The translations under genes were made by a program, and so were the position numbers. Below, piece after piece: positions 1 through 9,272 of a DNA stretch of 64,000 nucleotides. Source of the stretch: JAFMDF01 sp965277445 (GTDB taxonomy: Bacteria > Bacteroidota > Bacteroidia > Chitinophagales > Saprospiraceae); NCBI GenBank assembly GCA_965277445.1, contig CBDICY010000001.1, positions 620,001 to 684,000 of the forward strand, written 5' to 3'. Within the stretch, counting starts at the first letter, position 1. Every line of letters starts with the position of its first letter. Below the pieces are notes generated by a model, which had not been told where the DNA came from, ran no database searches, and saw nothing but the letters and a program-made list of their open reading frames with translations.

Positions 1-2574
1 ATTCGCCAATGCGGCAGGTAAGTTTACTCTATCTTGGGTCGTTTCATTAAAGTTGGCAGCTAAGGAAAGTCCTAAACTTCCTTGATTTTCTAAGAACATT
101 TTATAGTTTGCTACAATATCTAAACCTTTAGTTTTTGTATCATAAGCATTGGTAAAAATGGTAATTCCATCATAACCAGCACCTGCAAATTGAGAAAATT
201 CATTCGGGTCGATACCTCCTAAAGCGATGATTCTATCTTCAATCTTAATTTGGTAAGCATCAACTGTCAAAGAGAAATTACTACTAAATTGAGCCGTTGC
301 ACCAACAGCGATATCAAAAGAAGTTTCTGGATTTAAGTTAGTAATGCCGAATGCACTTTGTACTAATGGGTCTCTAATTGGAAGAATTGGACTCACTACA
401 GAATTACCATCATTGTCAAACTCAATTTGAGAGAAGTTACTATATTCATACTGTGCTAACGCTGGTGCTCTAAAAGAACGGTTAATAGACCCTCTTAAGC
501 CAAATTGGTCGGTAATTTTATATCGACTCGCTAATTTATAAGAGAAATCACTTCCGAAATCAGAATAATCTTCAAATCTTATGGCACCTGCTATTAAGAA
601 AGCATCCGTAATATCTGTTTCTACTTCTGCATAAATTCCTAAGTTATTTCTTCTCCATTCTCCATCCGTTCTAGGCGTAAATCCTTCTCTACCTGAGGCA
701 CCCACATCTCTAGTTCCTGCGAAATCACCTGGTCGATAAGATTCTATTTGACCTTCAGACTGTTGAAAGGATTCATATCGTTGTTCTGCACCGAAAGCTA
801 AAGTGGTATTACCAAAGGTTTTAGAAATATCTGCGTTGATTAACGTCTGTGTTACATTCAATGCACCCGTAAAAAATCGAGTAGGAGAATCTACGCCTAA
901 ACTTGGATTGACGGTATTTCTTGCAAATAAATCCACATTATTAGCACTATTCCCCAAACTGAAATCTAATTTCCAATCATTACCTAAATCGCCTTTGATA
1001 CCCGCAGTTACTTGATAATCGGTTAATTCAGACGGTACTTCTGGATTAAATCCATCAGGGAAAATTTCCAATACTCTTCTATTTGTTCTTGCAGGACTAC
1101 GAGAGAATACCCCTCCAATTACTTCTTTCTTAGTGACTCCACCAAAAGTGTAAAAATCCCAAGCATCATTGATAGACTTCCCTGCATTAACGAAAATCCC
1201 CATATTAGTATTTTCAGCAGTTCCTAAAACCGCTCTATCTAAATCTATCCCTCTAATTCTTTGTAATTCTTCATCAGAACCTACACCCGCTGCTTGCCAA
1301 ACTTCATCAGGATACCAGCCAGAACTATGGCTATAAGTACCTGACCTATCCGTTGGTTCTTGATGACTCCAAGAGATTGTTGTATTCACAAAACCATCGT
1401 CTCCCCAAGGCAAACCAAAGTTAGCAGAGGCATTGAACGTTTGACCGTCTCTTACATTTCCACCATAAATACTTTCTCCTTCTGTTCCTGCATTAGTGAT
1501 ACCATCATATTTTGGATTGGTGTTGGTTCCACCAGCATATAATCGAATCGTACCACCAGAACGAGCATCGTTCAATTGTAAATTAACCACCCCTGCAATC
1601 GCATCAGAACCATATTGTGCCGCTGCACCATCTCTCAATATTTCTACTCTTTTGACTGCTGCGGAAGGAATAGAGTTAATATCATTCGCTATTTGCCCCT
1701 TACCAACACCTGAGTTATTAGAGAAAAAAGCTACTTTATGCCTTCTTTTTCCGTTCACTAATAAGAGCGTTTGGTCTGGAGATAATCCTCTTAAAGAGGC
1801 AGGGTCTACCAAAGGTGCTAAATCGTTGATACCAAACTTAGGCGCACTAAAAGAAGGTGCTGAATAATGTAAGGATTGTCCAATATCTGGTTGTGCAGTA
1901 GATTGTAATGCCTCAGAACCAATTACATCAATCGGAACAGGTCTATCTACGTTTGTTCTAGGCTTTCCCCGAGAACCCAAAACGGTAACGCTTTGGAGGT
2001 TAACTCCTTCCGACATAACCACATTAATTACTGAACGACCATTGACCACTTCTTCTACATCCGTATAACCTGTATAAGAAAAGACTAAAGTTGACCCATC
2101 AGGGGCGTCAATAGAATAATTACCATCAAAATCAGTAATCGTACCAGTAGAACTTCCCTTAACTAGGATGTTTACTCCAATTAAAGGTTCCCCATCTGTA
2201 TCCGATACTTGCCCCGTTACAGTTGCTTGAGGTATAGAAGAAACAACGGTATTCCTTTTATTTAGAACAATATGGCTATTATTATAAACTTTATAATCAA
2301 TATTAATTGGGCTAAATAATTGATTTAGCACCGTTTCTAAAGTCGCATTATCCGCAGTGATAGACACTTTTTGGCTGGTCTTAATCTTTTGCGGATTGTA
2401 GGTGAAGTAAACCGAGGCTGAATTTTCTAGAAAGGAAATTGCTTTTTTTAACTTCACATCTTCCATCGTAATGGAAATCTTCTGATTCAGAATTTCCTGA
2501 GCATTGCCATCCTTAGCATTAGCTGCTAGGAAGGTTATGGCAATTAATAATGATTGAAAAAATGTAAATTTCAT
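1..2574 (-). CDS. TonB-dependent receptor with N-terminal STN signalling domain (3' end outside window)
   Basis: The minus strand is open for 858 codons from an ATG at 2574 to the window edge, so the C-terminal part of the barrel is missing. Seen in translation: a signal peptide (about residues 1-20), an STN (secretin/TonB short) domain at about 27-108, a carboxypeptidase-regulatory-like beta-sandwich at about 118-195 (motif GEPLIGVNILVKGSSTGT), a plug at about 215-320 (LLLVNGKRRH, RVEILRDGAAAQYGSDAIAG), then barrel strands. Known: receptors of this build import siderophores, glycans or peptides through the outer membrane using TonB, and the STN domain signals to a FecR-type anti-sigma factor. 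Context: it is the last of three co-oriented genes with a FecR and an ECF sigma gene. The plug does not look typically SusC-like, and a SusD cannot be checked because the gene runs off the window. The substrate is unknown. Confidence 0.93.
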   Translation of the reverse strand, partial: MKFTFFQSLLIAITFLAANAKDGNAQEILNQKISITMEDVKLKKAISFLENSASVYFTYNPQKIKTSQKVSITADNATLETVLNQLFSPINIDYKVYNNSHIVLNKRNTVVSSIPQATVTGQVSDTDGEPLIGVNILVKGSSTGTITDFDGNYSIDAPDGSTLVFSYTGYTDVEEVVNGRSVINVVMSEGVNLQSVTVLGSRGKPRTNVDRPVPIDVIGSEALQSTAQPDIGQSLHYSAPSFSAPKFGINDLAPLVDPASLRGLSPDQTLLLVNGKRRHKVAFFSNNSGVGKGQIANDINSIPSAAVKRVEILRDGAAAQYGSDAIAGVVNLQLNDARSGGTIRLYAGGTNTNPKYDGITNAGTEGESIYGGNVRDGQTFNASANFGLPWGDDGFVNTTISWSHQEPTDRSGTYSHSSGWYPDEVWQAAGVGSDEELQRIRGIDLDRAVLGTAENTNMGIFVNAGKSINDAWDFYTFGGVTKKEVIGGVFSRSPARTNRRVLEIFPDGFNPEVPSELTDYQVTAGIKGDLGNDWKLDFSLGNSANNVDLFARNTVNPSLGVDSPTRFFTGALNVTQTLINADISKTFGNTTLAFGAEQRYESFQQSEGQIESYRPGDFAGTRDVGASGREGFTPRTDGEWRRNNLGIYAEVETDITDAFLIAGAIRFEDYSDFGSDFSYKLASRYKITDQFGLRGSINRSFRAPALAQYEYSNFSQIEFDNDGNSVVSPILPIRDPLVQSAFGITNLNPETSFDIAVGATAQFSSNFSLTVDAYQIKIEDRIIALGGIDPNEFSQFAGAGYDGITIFTNAYDTKTKGLDIVANYKMFLENQGSLGLSLAANFNETTQDRVNLPAALAN

Positions 2575-2725
2575 AACCTGACTTAATAAGTGTAGCCGTT
2601 TTCGCTTTTTTTGCATAATTTTGAAATTGTATGTACGAAATACGCTCTCGGATATAAGAATGGCTTATAACTGCTCCAACAGTTGAGTCCAAAGTTTCCG
2701 AAGCGTTTATTTTAACATTCCTATT

Positions 2726-2753
2726 AATCGGCGATGCTCCAACATCGTCGATT
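2726..2753. repeat. Hairpin in the receptor/anti-sigma gap
   Basis: Two 11-base arms (AATCGGCGATG and CATCGTCGATT) pair around a 6-base loop with one mismatch. It lies in the 267-base gap between the FecR gene and the receptor. A T-rich run follows on the plus strand only, so it is not a clean terminator for the minus-strand genes. It may be an mRNA-stabilising hairpin or an element remnant. Confidence 0.5.
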
Positions 2754-2841
2754 TTTGTTTTCTAGAAGCTAGACCATGAACCCGTAGGGGGAACCCGAAG
2801 GGATGGGCTGTTAAATTTTCTGTCAGACTTCTAGCCTCTTT

Positions 2842-3984
2842 TTATTGGCAACCCGTTCCACTCACATAAATACTTGCTTCCCGTTGCTCATACTCAAAAT
2901 CCATTGCTTTACAAATAATATCTAATTTATCGAAAATGGGTATTTCTTCTAAAGTGGTGGTAATTAAGCAATTTGCTAAATTATCCGCATAAGCAATTTC
3001 TAGTCCATATACTTTACCCAAGGCCTCCAAGACTTGGGGTAAAGGTTCTTCAATAAATTTTAGTTTACTTATTTGTTTGATAGGCTGTACAGGGAGTGGC
3101 AAGGCACTCACCATTTTTTGCATATCTGCTTTGACTTTATTAAAAACCACCGTTTGATTGGGCGTTACTTCTAATTTCTTGTTTGGGATAGGGATTACGA
3201 TTTGTTCATCGGTGCGAATGACAAATTTCTCAGACTTGCCAATTACTTTTTTTGGAAGGGAATTTACCTGTGCATAAACTGCCACTTTTCCTGTTTTTAC
3301 AGCTACTTCTACTTCTTTTTCCCCCTCAAAAGCTTTAATGGTAAAACTCGTTCCTAAAACTTTGGTAATCGTTTCATTTGCATAAACCACAAAAGGTTTT
3401 GTTGTATCTCGATGAATATCAAAAAAAGCTTCTCCTTTTAAGACAACTTCTCTTTGATTTTTCAGAAAACAACTAGGATATTTTAAACTACTAAATGGTT
3501 CAAGAATTACTTTACTTCCGTCAGAGAGTATAATAGTCGTAGCTACAGCAGTCGTATTTTTTAATTCTTTCCATTCACATTTTTCAGCAATCACCTCTGA
3601 CAGTTGCTTATTAACATCCCTTGAATTTTGATAAAAATGAAAGCTAAAAAATCCAACTAATAATAAACTAGCTACTGCTGCTGCATATTTCCACCAACTT
3701 AAAGTACGCACTTTGGCTATATTTTGAGGCTTTTCTTGAATGGTTTGTTGTTTAATAATAGCCCAGTTTTGCTCAATTTCCGCTTTGGGTGCGGTAATAG
3801 ACTCCACTTCATGAATTTGTAAAACCAAATTTTTTGCTTCCTCCACCAACTGTATCTTTTCAGGAAAATCGGCTAAATAAGTTGCCCAAAAGGTAATGTT
3901 CTCCTCATTTGGAGCTAAAACCCATTCAATAAAAAGGTCATTGACAATAAAATCTTCTATATTATTTAGTCCGTTAGGCTTCAT
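2842..3984 (-). CDS. FecR-family anti-sigma factor
   Basis: 380 aa with one transmembrane segment at about residues 97-118 (WWKYAAAVASLLLVGFF). The N-terminal cytoplasmic part resembles the sigma-binding region of FecR proteins. The periplasmic part has a FecR beta-domain at about 125-235 (ILSDGSKVILEPFSSLKYP, GEAFFDIHRD) and a C-terminal DUF4974-like domain at about 305-376 that resembles the STN fold. Known: such proteins hold an ECF sigma factor at the membrane and release it when the partner TonB receptor is loaded. The gene sits between the ECF sigma gene (374 bases upstream) and the receptor (267 bases downstream), the usual order in Bacteroidota. The partner assignment is inferred from position. 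Confidence 0.93.
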   Translation of the reverse strand: MKPNGLNNIEDFIVNDLFIEWVLAPNEENITFWATYLADFPEKIQLVEEAKNLVLQIHEVESITAPKAEIEQNWAIIKQQTIQEKPQNIAKVRTLSWWKYAAAVASLLLVGFFSFHFYQNSRDVNKQLSEVIAEKCEWKELKNTTAVATTIILSDGSKVILEPFSSLKYPSCFLKNQREVVLKGEAFFDIHRDTTKPFVVYANETITKVLGTSFTIKAFEGEKEVEVAVKTGKVAVYAQVNSLPKKVIGKSEKFVIRTDEQIVIPIPNKKLEVTPNQTVVFNKVKADMQKMVSALPLPVQPIKQISKLKFIEEPLPQVLEALGKVYGLEIAYADNLANCLITTTLEEIPIFDKLDIICKAMDFEYEQREASIYVSGTGCQ

Positions 3985-4101
3985 TATTTGTTGGTATATG
4001 ACTATGTTGGCGCTGTTGCCATCATTGCTTTTACCTTAAGACACCCGCTAATGTATTTTATACTCGCTAAAAATGATTTTTTTTTATTTTTTTTTGAAAT
4101 A

Positions 4102-4299
4102 AGGGACTTGGAAAAACATAACCTACCCATTTTACTCGCCCTTTTTCCTTTATACAGCGTTGAAAATACTCGCCAGAGCGAAGGCTCTGTCTGTAAGCCT
4201 CCCATCCCTTCGGGTTCAAAAGCTTACACTTTTTCATGCCTTGTCTAAAGAAAAAATGACTTCTTAAAATTTGGGTATCTTATTTATTTCCAACTCCCT
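4102..4299. mobile_element. Palindromic transposase-less element, copy A
   Basis: 198 bases between the FecR and sigma genes. The ends are imperfect inverted repeats (AGGGACTTGGAAA at the left, TTTCCAACTCCCT at the right), each followed inward by an ACCTACCCA / TTGGGTATC pair. The interior carries CTTTTTCC...GCGTT and GCCTTG...GAAAAAA segments shared with the elements at 9273-9438 and 18610-18771. Compared with the latter it has extra sequence containing the hairpin CCCATCCCTTCGGGTTC. No protein is encoded. It resembles a MITE-like or REP-like palindromic unit. Confidence 0.7.
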
Positions 4300-4358
4300 A
4301 AAATTTTTCAAAACGGAAAGCCTGACAAATTAAAAGGTAGTATTAAATATGGTAGGAA

Positions 4359-4922
4359 CTATTTTAAGGGCAATCGAATTTGCTTTTTCAAAGCCTTAAT
4401 TCCCTTATATAAAAGATTAGAAACAGATTGATAATTGATGTCGAGTACTTCTGCAATCTCTTCCGTTTTTAGGTTTTGAAAATATCGAAGATTGATGACT
4501 TCTTTTTGGCGAGTCGGTAGATTTTGGATACAAAGATGTAAGCGACTAAGCGTTTCTTGTTCCAATTCTTCTAAAATAATTCTATTTTCAAAAGAATCTT
4601 GGATAGCTTCGTTTGGTTGCTCTCCATTCCCTGTTAAGCTTCTAGATTCCAGAATTCGTAAAATGCGATTTCGTAGCGATTTTAATAGGTAGGCTTTAAT
4701 ATTTTGAACGACGGGTAATTGTGCTTTTTTTTGCCAAAGATTAATAAAAATATCTTGAATGGCATCGTTGATGATTTCTTTATTTTGAGTCAATTTATAA
4801 CCATAGGCAGTTAACAGCGCAGCATTTTGTTGGTAAATTAATTCAAGGGCGGTGGCTTCACCGTTGAGCAATTTTTGCCATAATTGAGCATTATTTTCTG
4901 TTGAATTGCTTACCCGTTTCAT
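4359..4922 (-). CDS. ECF (sigma-70 family) RNA polymerase sigma factor
   Basis: 187 aa, normal length for an ECF sigma factor. Region 2 is at about residues 25-95 (AIQDIFINLWQKKAQL, with the DAIQDIFINLW motif that binds -10 DNA). Region 4 is at about 125-180 and contains a helix-turn-helix (LPTRQKEVINLRYFQNLKTEEIAEVL). Known: these direct RNA polymerase to a few promoters, normally including the receptor operon next to them. The FecR gene lies 374 bases downstream on the same strand, so this protein is the probable client of that anti-sigma factor. The gap between the two holds an inserted palindromic element, so they may not share one transcript. Confidence 0.95.
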   Translation of the reverse strand: MKRVSNSTENNAQLWQKLLNGEATALELIYQQNAALLTAYGYKLTQNKEIINDAIQDIFINLWQKKAQLPVVQNIKAYLLKSLRNRILRILESRSLTGNGEQPNEAIQDSFENRIILEELEQETLSRLHLCIQNLPTRQKEVINLRYFQNLKTEEIAEVLDINYQSVSNLLYKGIKALKKQIRLPLK

Positions 4923-4945
4923 TGTCTAATTCTATTGAGTCAAAG

Positions 4946-4953
4946 CAAAGCTA
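4946..4953 (-). promoter_or_regulatory. Candidate -7 box for the sigma gene
   Basis: On the minus strand the sequence reads TAGCTTTG, a full match to the Bacteroidota TAnnTTTG -7 consensus, 24 bases before the ATG at 4922. No convincing -33 TTTG was found at the right distance, so this is a weak call. Confidence 0.35.
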
Positions 4954-5033
4954 GAAAAATATTGTGTTTTTTAGGTACTATTATATCTTTTATTTGAATT
5001 TAAAAATAACTGCCATTAAAGCTATTATACTAA

Positions 5034-5219
5034 CTAAATTTTTACATCAAAGGACGACTCATGCCACTCGTTACTATCTTCTTTGTTAGTACACAAACCC
5101 TGATTAGGGGATTTAATACCCTTGAAATCTTCTTTTTTAGGAATCACCTTAACTATAACGGGGATGATTTTAAATGTGGCGATTGGAAAAATTAATATGC
5201 TTAATCTCCCTTGAATCAT
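5034..5219 (-). CDS. Possible small protein, unknown
   Basis: A 61-codon frame from the ATG at 5219 (MIQGRLSILIFPIATFKIIP start) with a hydrophobic N-terminal half and a polar C-terminal half ending SSFDVKI. It lies in the 415-base gap between the divergent sigma and LuxR genes. No family is recognised and it may be a chance frame. Nothing else was seen in this gap apart from the -7 box of the sigma gene. Confidence 0.22.
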   Translation of the reverse strand: MIQGRLSILIFPIATFKIIPVIVKVIPKKEDFKGIKSPNQGLCTNKEDSNEWHESSFDVKI

Positions 5220-5337
5220 GTATTTCCTAACCAACGTAGATTAGAATAATAGAAATTATTTTGTTAGCTAATAATACTTTCTTTTCTTTGTAAGCTTATA
5301 TAGAATTATTTTTTATTCGCTTAACTATAGATCATCC

Positions 5338-6123
5338 ATGGTAGATAATATTACGTTAGCAGAAAGGAAATTTGAAGAGTTTCTACCGATTTTAAAAGAA
5401 AAATATCCTACAAAAAGAAAAAATAAATCGGATCTTGTTCGATTTATTGACGCTTATCGGGATATTTCTTTTAGTGATAATGTGGTAATAGCAATGTATG
5501 ACCATAGAACTGCTTCTTTGTTCTATATAAGCGAGAATATTGAAAATCTATCAGGTGGATACGCTTCCCAAAAAATCCTTAAATGGGGCGGCTTGCTGCT
5601 TTTTAAAGCCCTTCACTATACCCATTATTCTTATGTTTATAAGGCAATAAAATGGGACTTTAAATTTTCTAAAGGACTATCAAAATCTGAACTACTGAAC
5701 TCAAGATCTTATTTCTCAGGTTTGAAATTAGTAGATGCCAAAAGAAAAATAAGGCAAGTATTTCTTAAAGGTAGACGCTTAAAAATAGACGAACAAAATC
5801 AAAGTGATGTAACGATATTTTTTATTGAAGAAGTTACGCATTTAGTAAAAGGAGATCATTATTGGATGAGACATGCGAACGATAATAAAACGCTGGCTTA
5901 TGTTAATCAAAGTGGTAAAAAAGAATTTAGAGATGTAATTTCAGAAAGTGAAAAACCAGTATTAAAATTACTAGCAGAAAAGAAGTCGACCGCAGAAATA
6001 GCAGCACTATTACATCTTTCTAAACTCACCGTACAAACTCATCGAAAGAATATGATTAAACGAGTTGGGGCAGTCGATTCTACTGCTTTGGTACATTTGT
6101 GTAAAATGGCGAATGTGATTTAA
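5338..6123 (+). CDS. LuxR-type DNA-binding response protein
   Basis: 261 aa. The C-terminal 60 residues are a LuxR/GerE helix-turn-helix (about 200-255: SEKPVLKLLAEKKSTAEIAA, then LHLSKLTVQTHRKNMIKRVG), including the recognition helix TVQTHRKNMIKR. The first 180 residues have no receiver Asp motif and look PAS-like (YDHRTASLFYISENIENLSG), a build common in Bacteroidota orphan regulators. The ATG at 5338 is the first in the frame. The gene stands alone on the plus strand and converges on the permease gene with 4 bases between the stops. The signal and targets are unknown. Confidence 0.85.
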   Translation: MVDNITLAERKFEEFLPILKEKYPTKRKNKSDLVRFIDAYRDISFSDNVVIAMYDHRTASLFYISENIENLSGGYASQKILKWGGLLLFKALHYTHYSYVYKAIKWDFKFSKGLSKSELLNSRSYFSGLKLVDAKRKIRQVFLKGRRLKIDEQNQSDVTIFFIEEVTHLVKGDHYWMRHANDNKTLAYVNQSGKKEFRDVISESEKPVLKLLAEKKSTAEIAALLHLSKLTVQTHRKNMIKRVGAVDSTALVHLCKMANVI

Positions 6124-6127
6124 TGGA

Positions 6128-8758
6128 TTACTCATGCTTGATTGTCTGAGCAGGGTTCAAAGCAGCTACCTTAAAAGTCTGCCAACTCACTGTAATAAAT
6201 GCCAATAGTGTTACTAAAATCATAGCAATCAAAATGACCCACCAAGGAAAACTGATTCGATAAGCATAGCCATTTAACCAGTCGTTCATACTCCAATAAA
6301 TCAATGGAATGCCAATCAAAACAGCTATTAGAATTAACCAAACAAAGTCCTTGAAAAAGAGTAGAATGATATTAGTTGTCGTAGCGCCCAATACCTTTCT
6401 GACACCAATTTCCTTCGTGCGTTGCAAGGACATATAAGAAGCCAAACCGAATAGACCAAGGATGGCAACGATAATGGCTAAAATAGCAAAATTGCCAAAG
6501 AGAAAGCCGAATTTTTTATCTTCCTTATACAATTTATCAAAGCGTTCTTCTAAAAAAGCATAATTAAAAGGCGCATCTGGATAAAATTGATTCCAGACCC
6601 CTTGAATATTACCGATTTGGCTAGTTAATTCATTGCCACTTAAACGTACAACCGTATTAGAATTCACCATTTGATGGGAAAAAAGGGTTGGTTCTACCGT
6701 AGATTTTAAGGAACTTCGATTATAATCTTTAATGACTCCAACTATTTTAATTTTATCCCCTTGATTGTCTCTACCAAATTGGAAGTATTGGTCAATTACC
6801 GAATTGGCATCTGAAATGCCCAATAATTTGACCAAAGCCATATTCATAATAAACGCAGTAGTATCTTCTGCTCGATTTCTATCAAAATGTCGACCTGCTA
6901 TTAATTGTATGTCTAAGGCATCCGCTAAGCGGTCATTCATTCTATTTCTATAAATCGTTCCTTCCACCACTTCTGTTTTACCCACTATTTTGAAACCGCC
7001 ACTAGTAGAGCCAATTTCAGAACTACCACCACCTGGTAAAGAGGAAATTGAAGCTACTTTTGTAATGCCATTTTGTTTGCTTACTTCCTCCATAAAAGCG
7101 GTATACCGACTTTCATACTCTTCATCCGTTAAGTTGGGCATAAAAGCATTATTAAAACCAATTACTTTTTCAGTATTGATACCCATATCAACATTCGTCA
7201 TATACCGAATTTGCTGGTAAACAATCACCGTTGCAGCAATCAAGACTAAAGAGGCGGTAAATTGGAAAATAACCAACCCTTTTCTGAGTAAAGTACCTTG
7301 TTTGGTTCGACTAAACGCACCTTTTAAAACACCGATAGGTTTAAAAGAAGAGAGTACTAAGGCTGGATAGACACCTGTAATGAGTGTTCCTAATAAACAG
7401 AAAAAGCCTAATTTTTTTAGAAAATCTCCATTTTGCCAAACTTCTGTTAAAATGGTTTTACCAACTAAGTCGTTAAAATAGGGTAGGGCTAATTGGGCAA
7501 TTCCGATAGCTACTATTCCACCAAAAATATTGATTAATAAAGATTCGGTAAAAAATTGCCCCATTAACTGACTCTTCTGTGCGCCTACGACTTTTCTTAA
7601 ACCCACTTCTTTCGCTCTTTCTGTTGCTCTAGCGGTTGATAAATTGATGTAATTAATCCAAGCTATTAATAAAATGAAAATAGAAATAATGTCTAAAAAA
7701 TAAACCGACCTTGCGCTACCATGAATGGCTGGTTCGTAAGTGTAATCGGAATGTAAATGGATCTCTTTGACGGGTTGGATATTGAAAACTAGTTTAGTTT
7801 CGTCTCCTAAGTATTTTTTGGTTAACGCAGGGAGCTTGGGCTTAATTTCTTTCAAGTTCGCTTTTTCTGATAATCTCAAATAAGTATAATAATTATAACC
7901 ATTCCAGCCGTCCTGTTGGGTACGTTCTGCATAACTTTTTAGAGATAATAAAATATCAAATTTATAGTGCGTATTGTCTGGAATGTCTTCCAATAAACCA
8001 GTTACTTTAAAAGGTCGATTAAAATTACCTAAAACTTCAATGGTTTGTCCAATTGGATTGGCATTACCAAAATATTTCTTGGCTTGTTTTTGAGTTAAAA
8101 CCATAGTATAAGGCTCGTTCAATAACTCAGTTTTATTACCTGCTAATAAATTATAATTAAATAAATTCAAAAAATTAGAATCGACGGCAATTACGCCTCT
8201 TTCTTCCACAGGCTGCCCATCTTTTCTAAAAATCAATCGTCGTTTAAAAGTTGTAGTGGCACCAATAACTTCTGGTAAATCATCTTGTAATGCTTTGCCA
8301 GAAGGCGCAAAAGACATCGCATCTCGTACTTTGATAACGTCCTCTACTACATTATCGGTCGTTAAACGATGTAATTGATTGGGTTGGAAATGAAAATTGT
8401 CATAACTTTTTTCAAAGTCGGTATATTGGTTAATCAATAAAAAAGCGGCTAAACCTAAAGCCAATCCTAGGATATGAATAATGGTATATAATTGGTGTTT
8501 TGCTAAGTTTCTAAAGCCGATTTTTAAATAATTTTGGAACATATCTTTGATGTATTGTAATCCCCAAAAAGAGATTGGTCGGATGATGGTTAGTCTAAAT
8601 AATAACAGCACTTCTTTGGCATAAAACCATTCTGCCTTCCGAGTAGAAGTTTGGTCCAAAGCCTCCAAGTATAACTCTTCTAGATCACCTTGAATATCTT
8701 CGTAGTAATCGGGATGACAATACCATTGGAAAAATTTATGTGCTTGTTTTTTTAGCAT
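6128..8758 (-). CDS. ABC transporter permease, MacB/FtsX type with permease prefix domain
   Basis: 876 aa. The first about 70 residues form the permease-prefix domain (HKFFQWYCHPDYYEDIQGD). A transmembrane helix at about 95-115 is followed by a MacB-like periplasmic core, three helices around 350-480, a second periplasmic core and three final helices (about 755-870), so there are two FtsX modules. The conserved motifs ERAKEVGLRKVVGA and QRTKEIGVRKVLGA precede the paired FtsX regions. Known: such permeases work with a separate ATPase in efflux or lipoprotein/peptide export, often for resistance to envelope stress. No ATPase gene is in the window. The PadR gene lies 77 bases upstream on the same strand and probably controls this gene. 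Confidence 0.93.
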   Translation of the reverse strand: MLKKQAHKFFQWYCHPDYYEDIQGDLEELYLEALDQTSTRKAEWFYAKEVLLLFRLTIIRPISFWGLQYIKDMFQNYLKIGFRNLAKHQLYTIIHILGLALGLAAFLLINQYTDFEKSYDNFHFQPNQLHRLTTDNVVEDVIKVRDAMSFAPSGKALQDDLPEVIGATTTFKRRLIFRKDGQPVEERGVIAVDSNFLNLFNYNLLAGNKTELLNEPYTMVLTQKQAKKYFGNANPIGQTIEVLGNFNRPFKVTGLLEDIPDNTHYKFDILLSLKSYAERTQQDGWNGYNYYTYLRLSEKANLKEIKPKLPALTKKYLGDETKLVFNIQPVKEIHLHSDYTYEPAIHGSARSVYFLDIISIFILLIAWINYINLSTARATERAKEVGLRKVVGAQKSQLMGQFFTESLLINIFGGIVAIGIAQLALPYFNDLVGKTILTEVWQNGDFLKKLGFFCLLGTLITGVYPALVLSSFKPIGVLKGAFSRTKQGTLLRKGLVIFQFTASLVLIAATVIVYQQIRYMTNVDMGINTEKVIGFNNAFMPNLTDEEYESRYTAFMEEVSKQNGITKVASISSLPGGGSSEIGSTSGGFKIVGKTEVVEGTIYRNRMNDRLADALDIQLIAGRHFDRNRAEDTTAFIMNMALVKLLGISDANSVIDQYFQFGRDNQGDKIKIVGVIKDYNRSSLKSTVEPTLFSHQMVNSNTVVRLSGNELTSQIGNIQGVWNQFYPDAPFNYAFLEERFDKLYKEDKKFGFLFGNFAILAIIVAILGLFGLASYMSLQRTKEIGVRKVLGATTTNIILLFFKDFVWLILIAVLIGIPLIYWSMNDWLNGYAYRISFPWWVILIAMILVTLLAFITVSWQTFKVAALNPAQTIKHE

Positions 8759-8774
8759 AACAGTTGTGGGTTGT

Positions 8775-8833
8775 CAGTTGTCAGTTGTCTGTTTCCGAGC
8801 ATTTTATAACTCAAAACAGATAACTGATAACTG
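8775..8833. repeat. Inverted repeat between PadR and permease genes
   Basis: Two 20-base arms, at 8775-8794 and 8814-8833, match at 18 of 20 positions around a 19-base spacer. The left arm is built of CAGTTGT units. It fills almost all of the gap between the PadR stop and the permease start, so it could form a transcript hairpin that tunes read-through. The units resemble those at 58988-59059. Confidence 0.6.
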
Positions 8834-8835
8834 GA

Positions 8836-9171
8836 TTAGATATTAAAATCTAAGGCGATATTGGGAATATCCTTCCACAAACTTTCTCGTGTTTCTTTTG
8901 CGTGCAGTAAGGCTTTTTTGCCATAAGCGGTAATGTTAAAATATCGTTTCCGTTTACCGCCACGAGCATTTGTAGTTTCTCCGTGTCGGGATGCTAAATA
9001 GCCTTTTGTTTCCATTCTTCGTAAGGCTGATTGCAAGGCACCTACACTTACTTTTCTATTCAAACGGGTTTCGATTTCTTGTTTAATCGCTACACCGTAA
9101 GCTTCATCGAAGAGGACACCGACGGTTAGTAAAACGATCTCTTCAAACTCTCCTAAGGGATATTCTTTCAT
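8836..9171 (-). CDS. PadR-family transcriptional regulator
   Basis: 111 aa, the normal short PadR length. It has the winged helix (about residues 8-80) with EIVLLTVGVLFDEAYGVAIK and the wing segment METKGYLASRHGETTNARGGKRKR, then YFNITAYGKKALLHAKETRE. Known: PadR proteins repress a neighbouring transporter or stress operon and respond to small molecules. The downstream permease is the obvious target. Autoregulation is suggested by a duplicated 19-base site in the promoter region (9182-9246). Confidence 0.93.
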   Translation of the reverse strand: MKEYPLGEFEEIVLLTVGVLFDEAYGVAIKQEIETRLNRKVSVGALQSALRRMETKGYLASRHGETTNARGGKRKRYFNITAYGKKALLHAKETRESLWKDIPNIALDFNI

Positions 9172-9181
9172 GATTTATTTT

Positions 9182-9246
9182 ATTCCTATTTGCAGTATTG
9201 AGGCAAATATAGTTTAATTTGCATTAAATTCCTATTTGCAGTATTG
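9182..9246 (-). promoter_or_regulatory. padR promoter with two identical 19-base sites
   Basis: The 19 bases ATTCCTATTTGCAGTATTG occur at 9182-9200 and again, identically, at 9228-9246, with start points 46 bases apart. Between them, on the minus strand at 9211-9204, lies TATATTTG, a full match to the TAnnTTTG -7 box. The two sites therefore flank the core promoter, one near the probable start site and one upstream. Inference: they are operators for the PadR protein encoded just downstream. Confidence 0.6.
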
Positions 9247-9272
9247 GTAATTTCAACCTTCTACCTTCAACC

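Noticed and set aside
803..1867. Plus-strand frames opposite the TonB receptor
   Set aside because: The minus-strand receptor frame is continuous with clear domains; these are antisense shadows.
3988..4248. 86-codon plus-strand and 67-codon minus-strand frames between the FecR and sigma genes
   Set aside because: Both run through the palindromic element at 4102-4299 and encode nothing recognisable.
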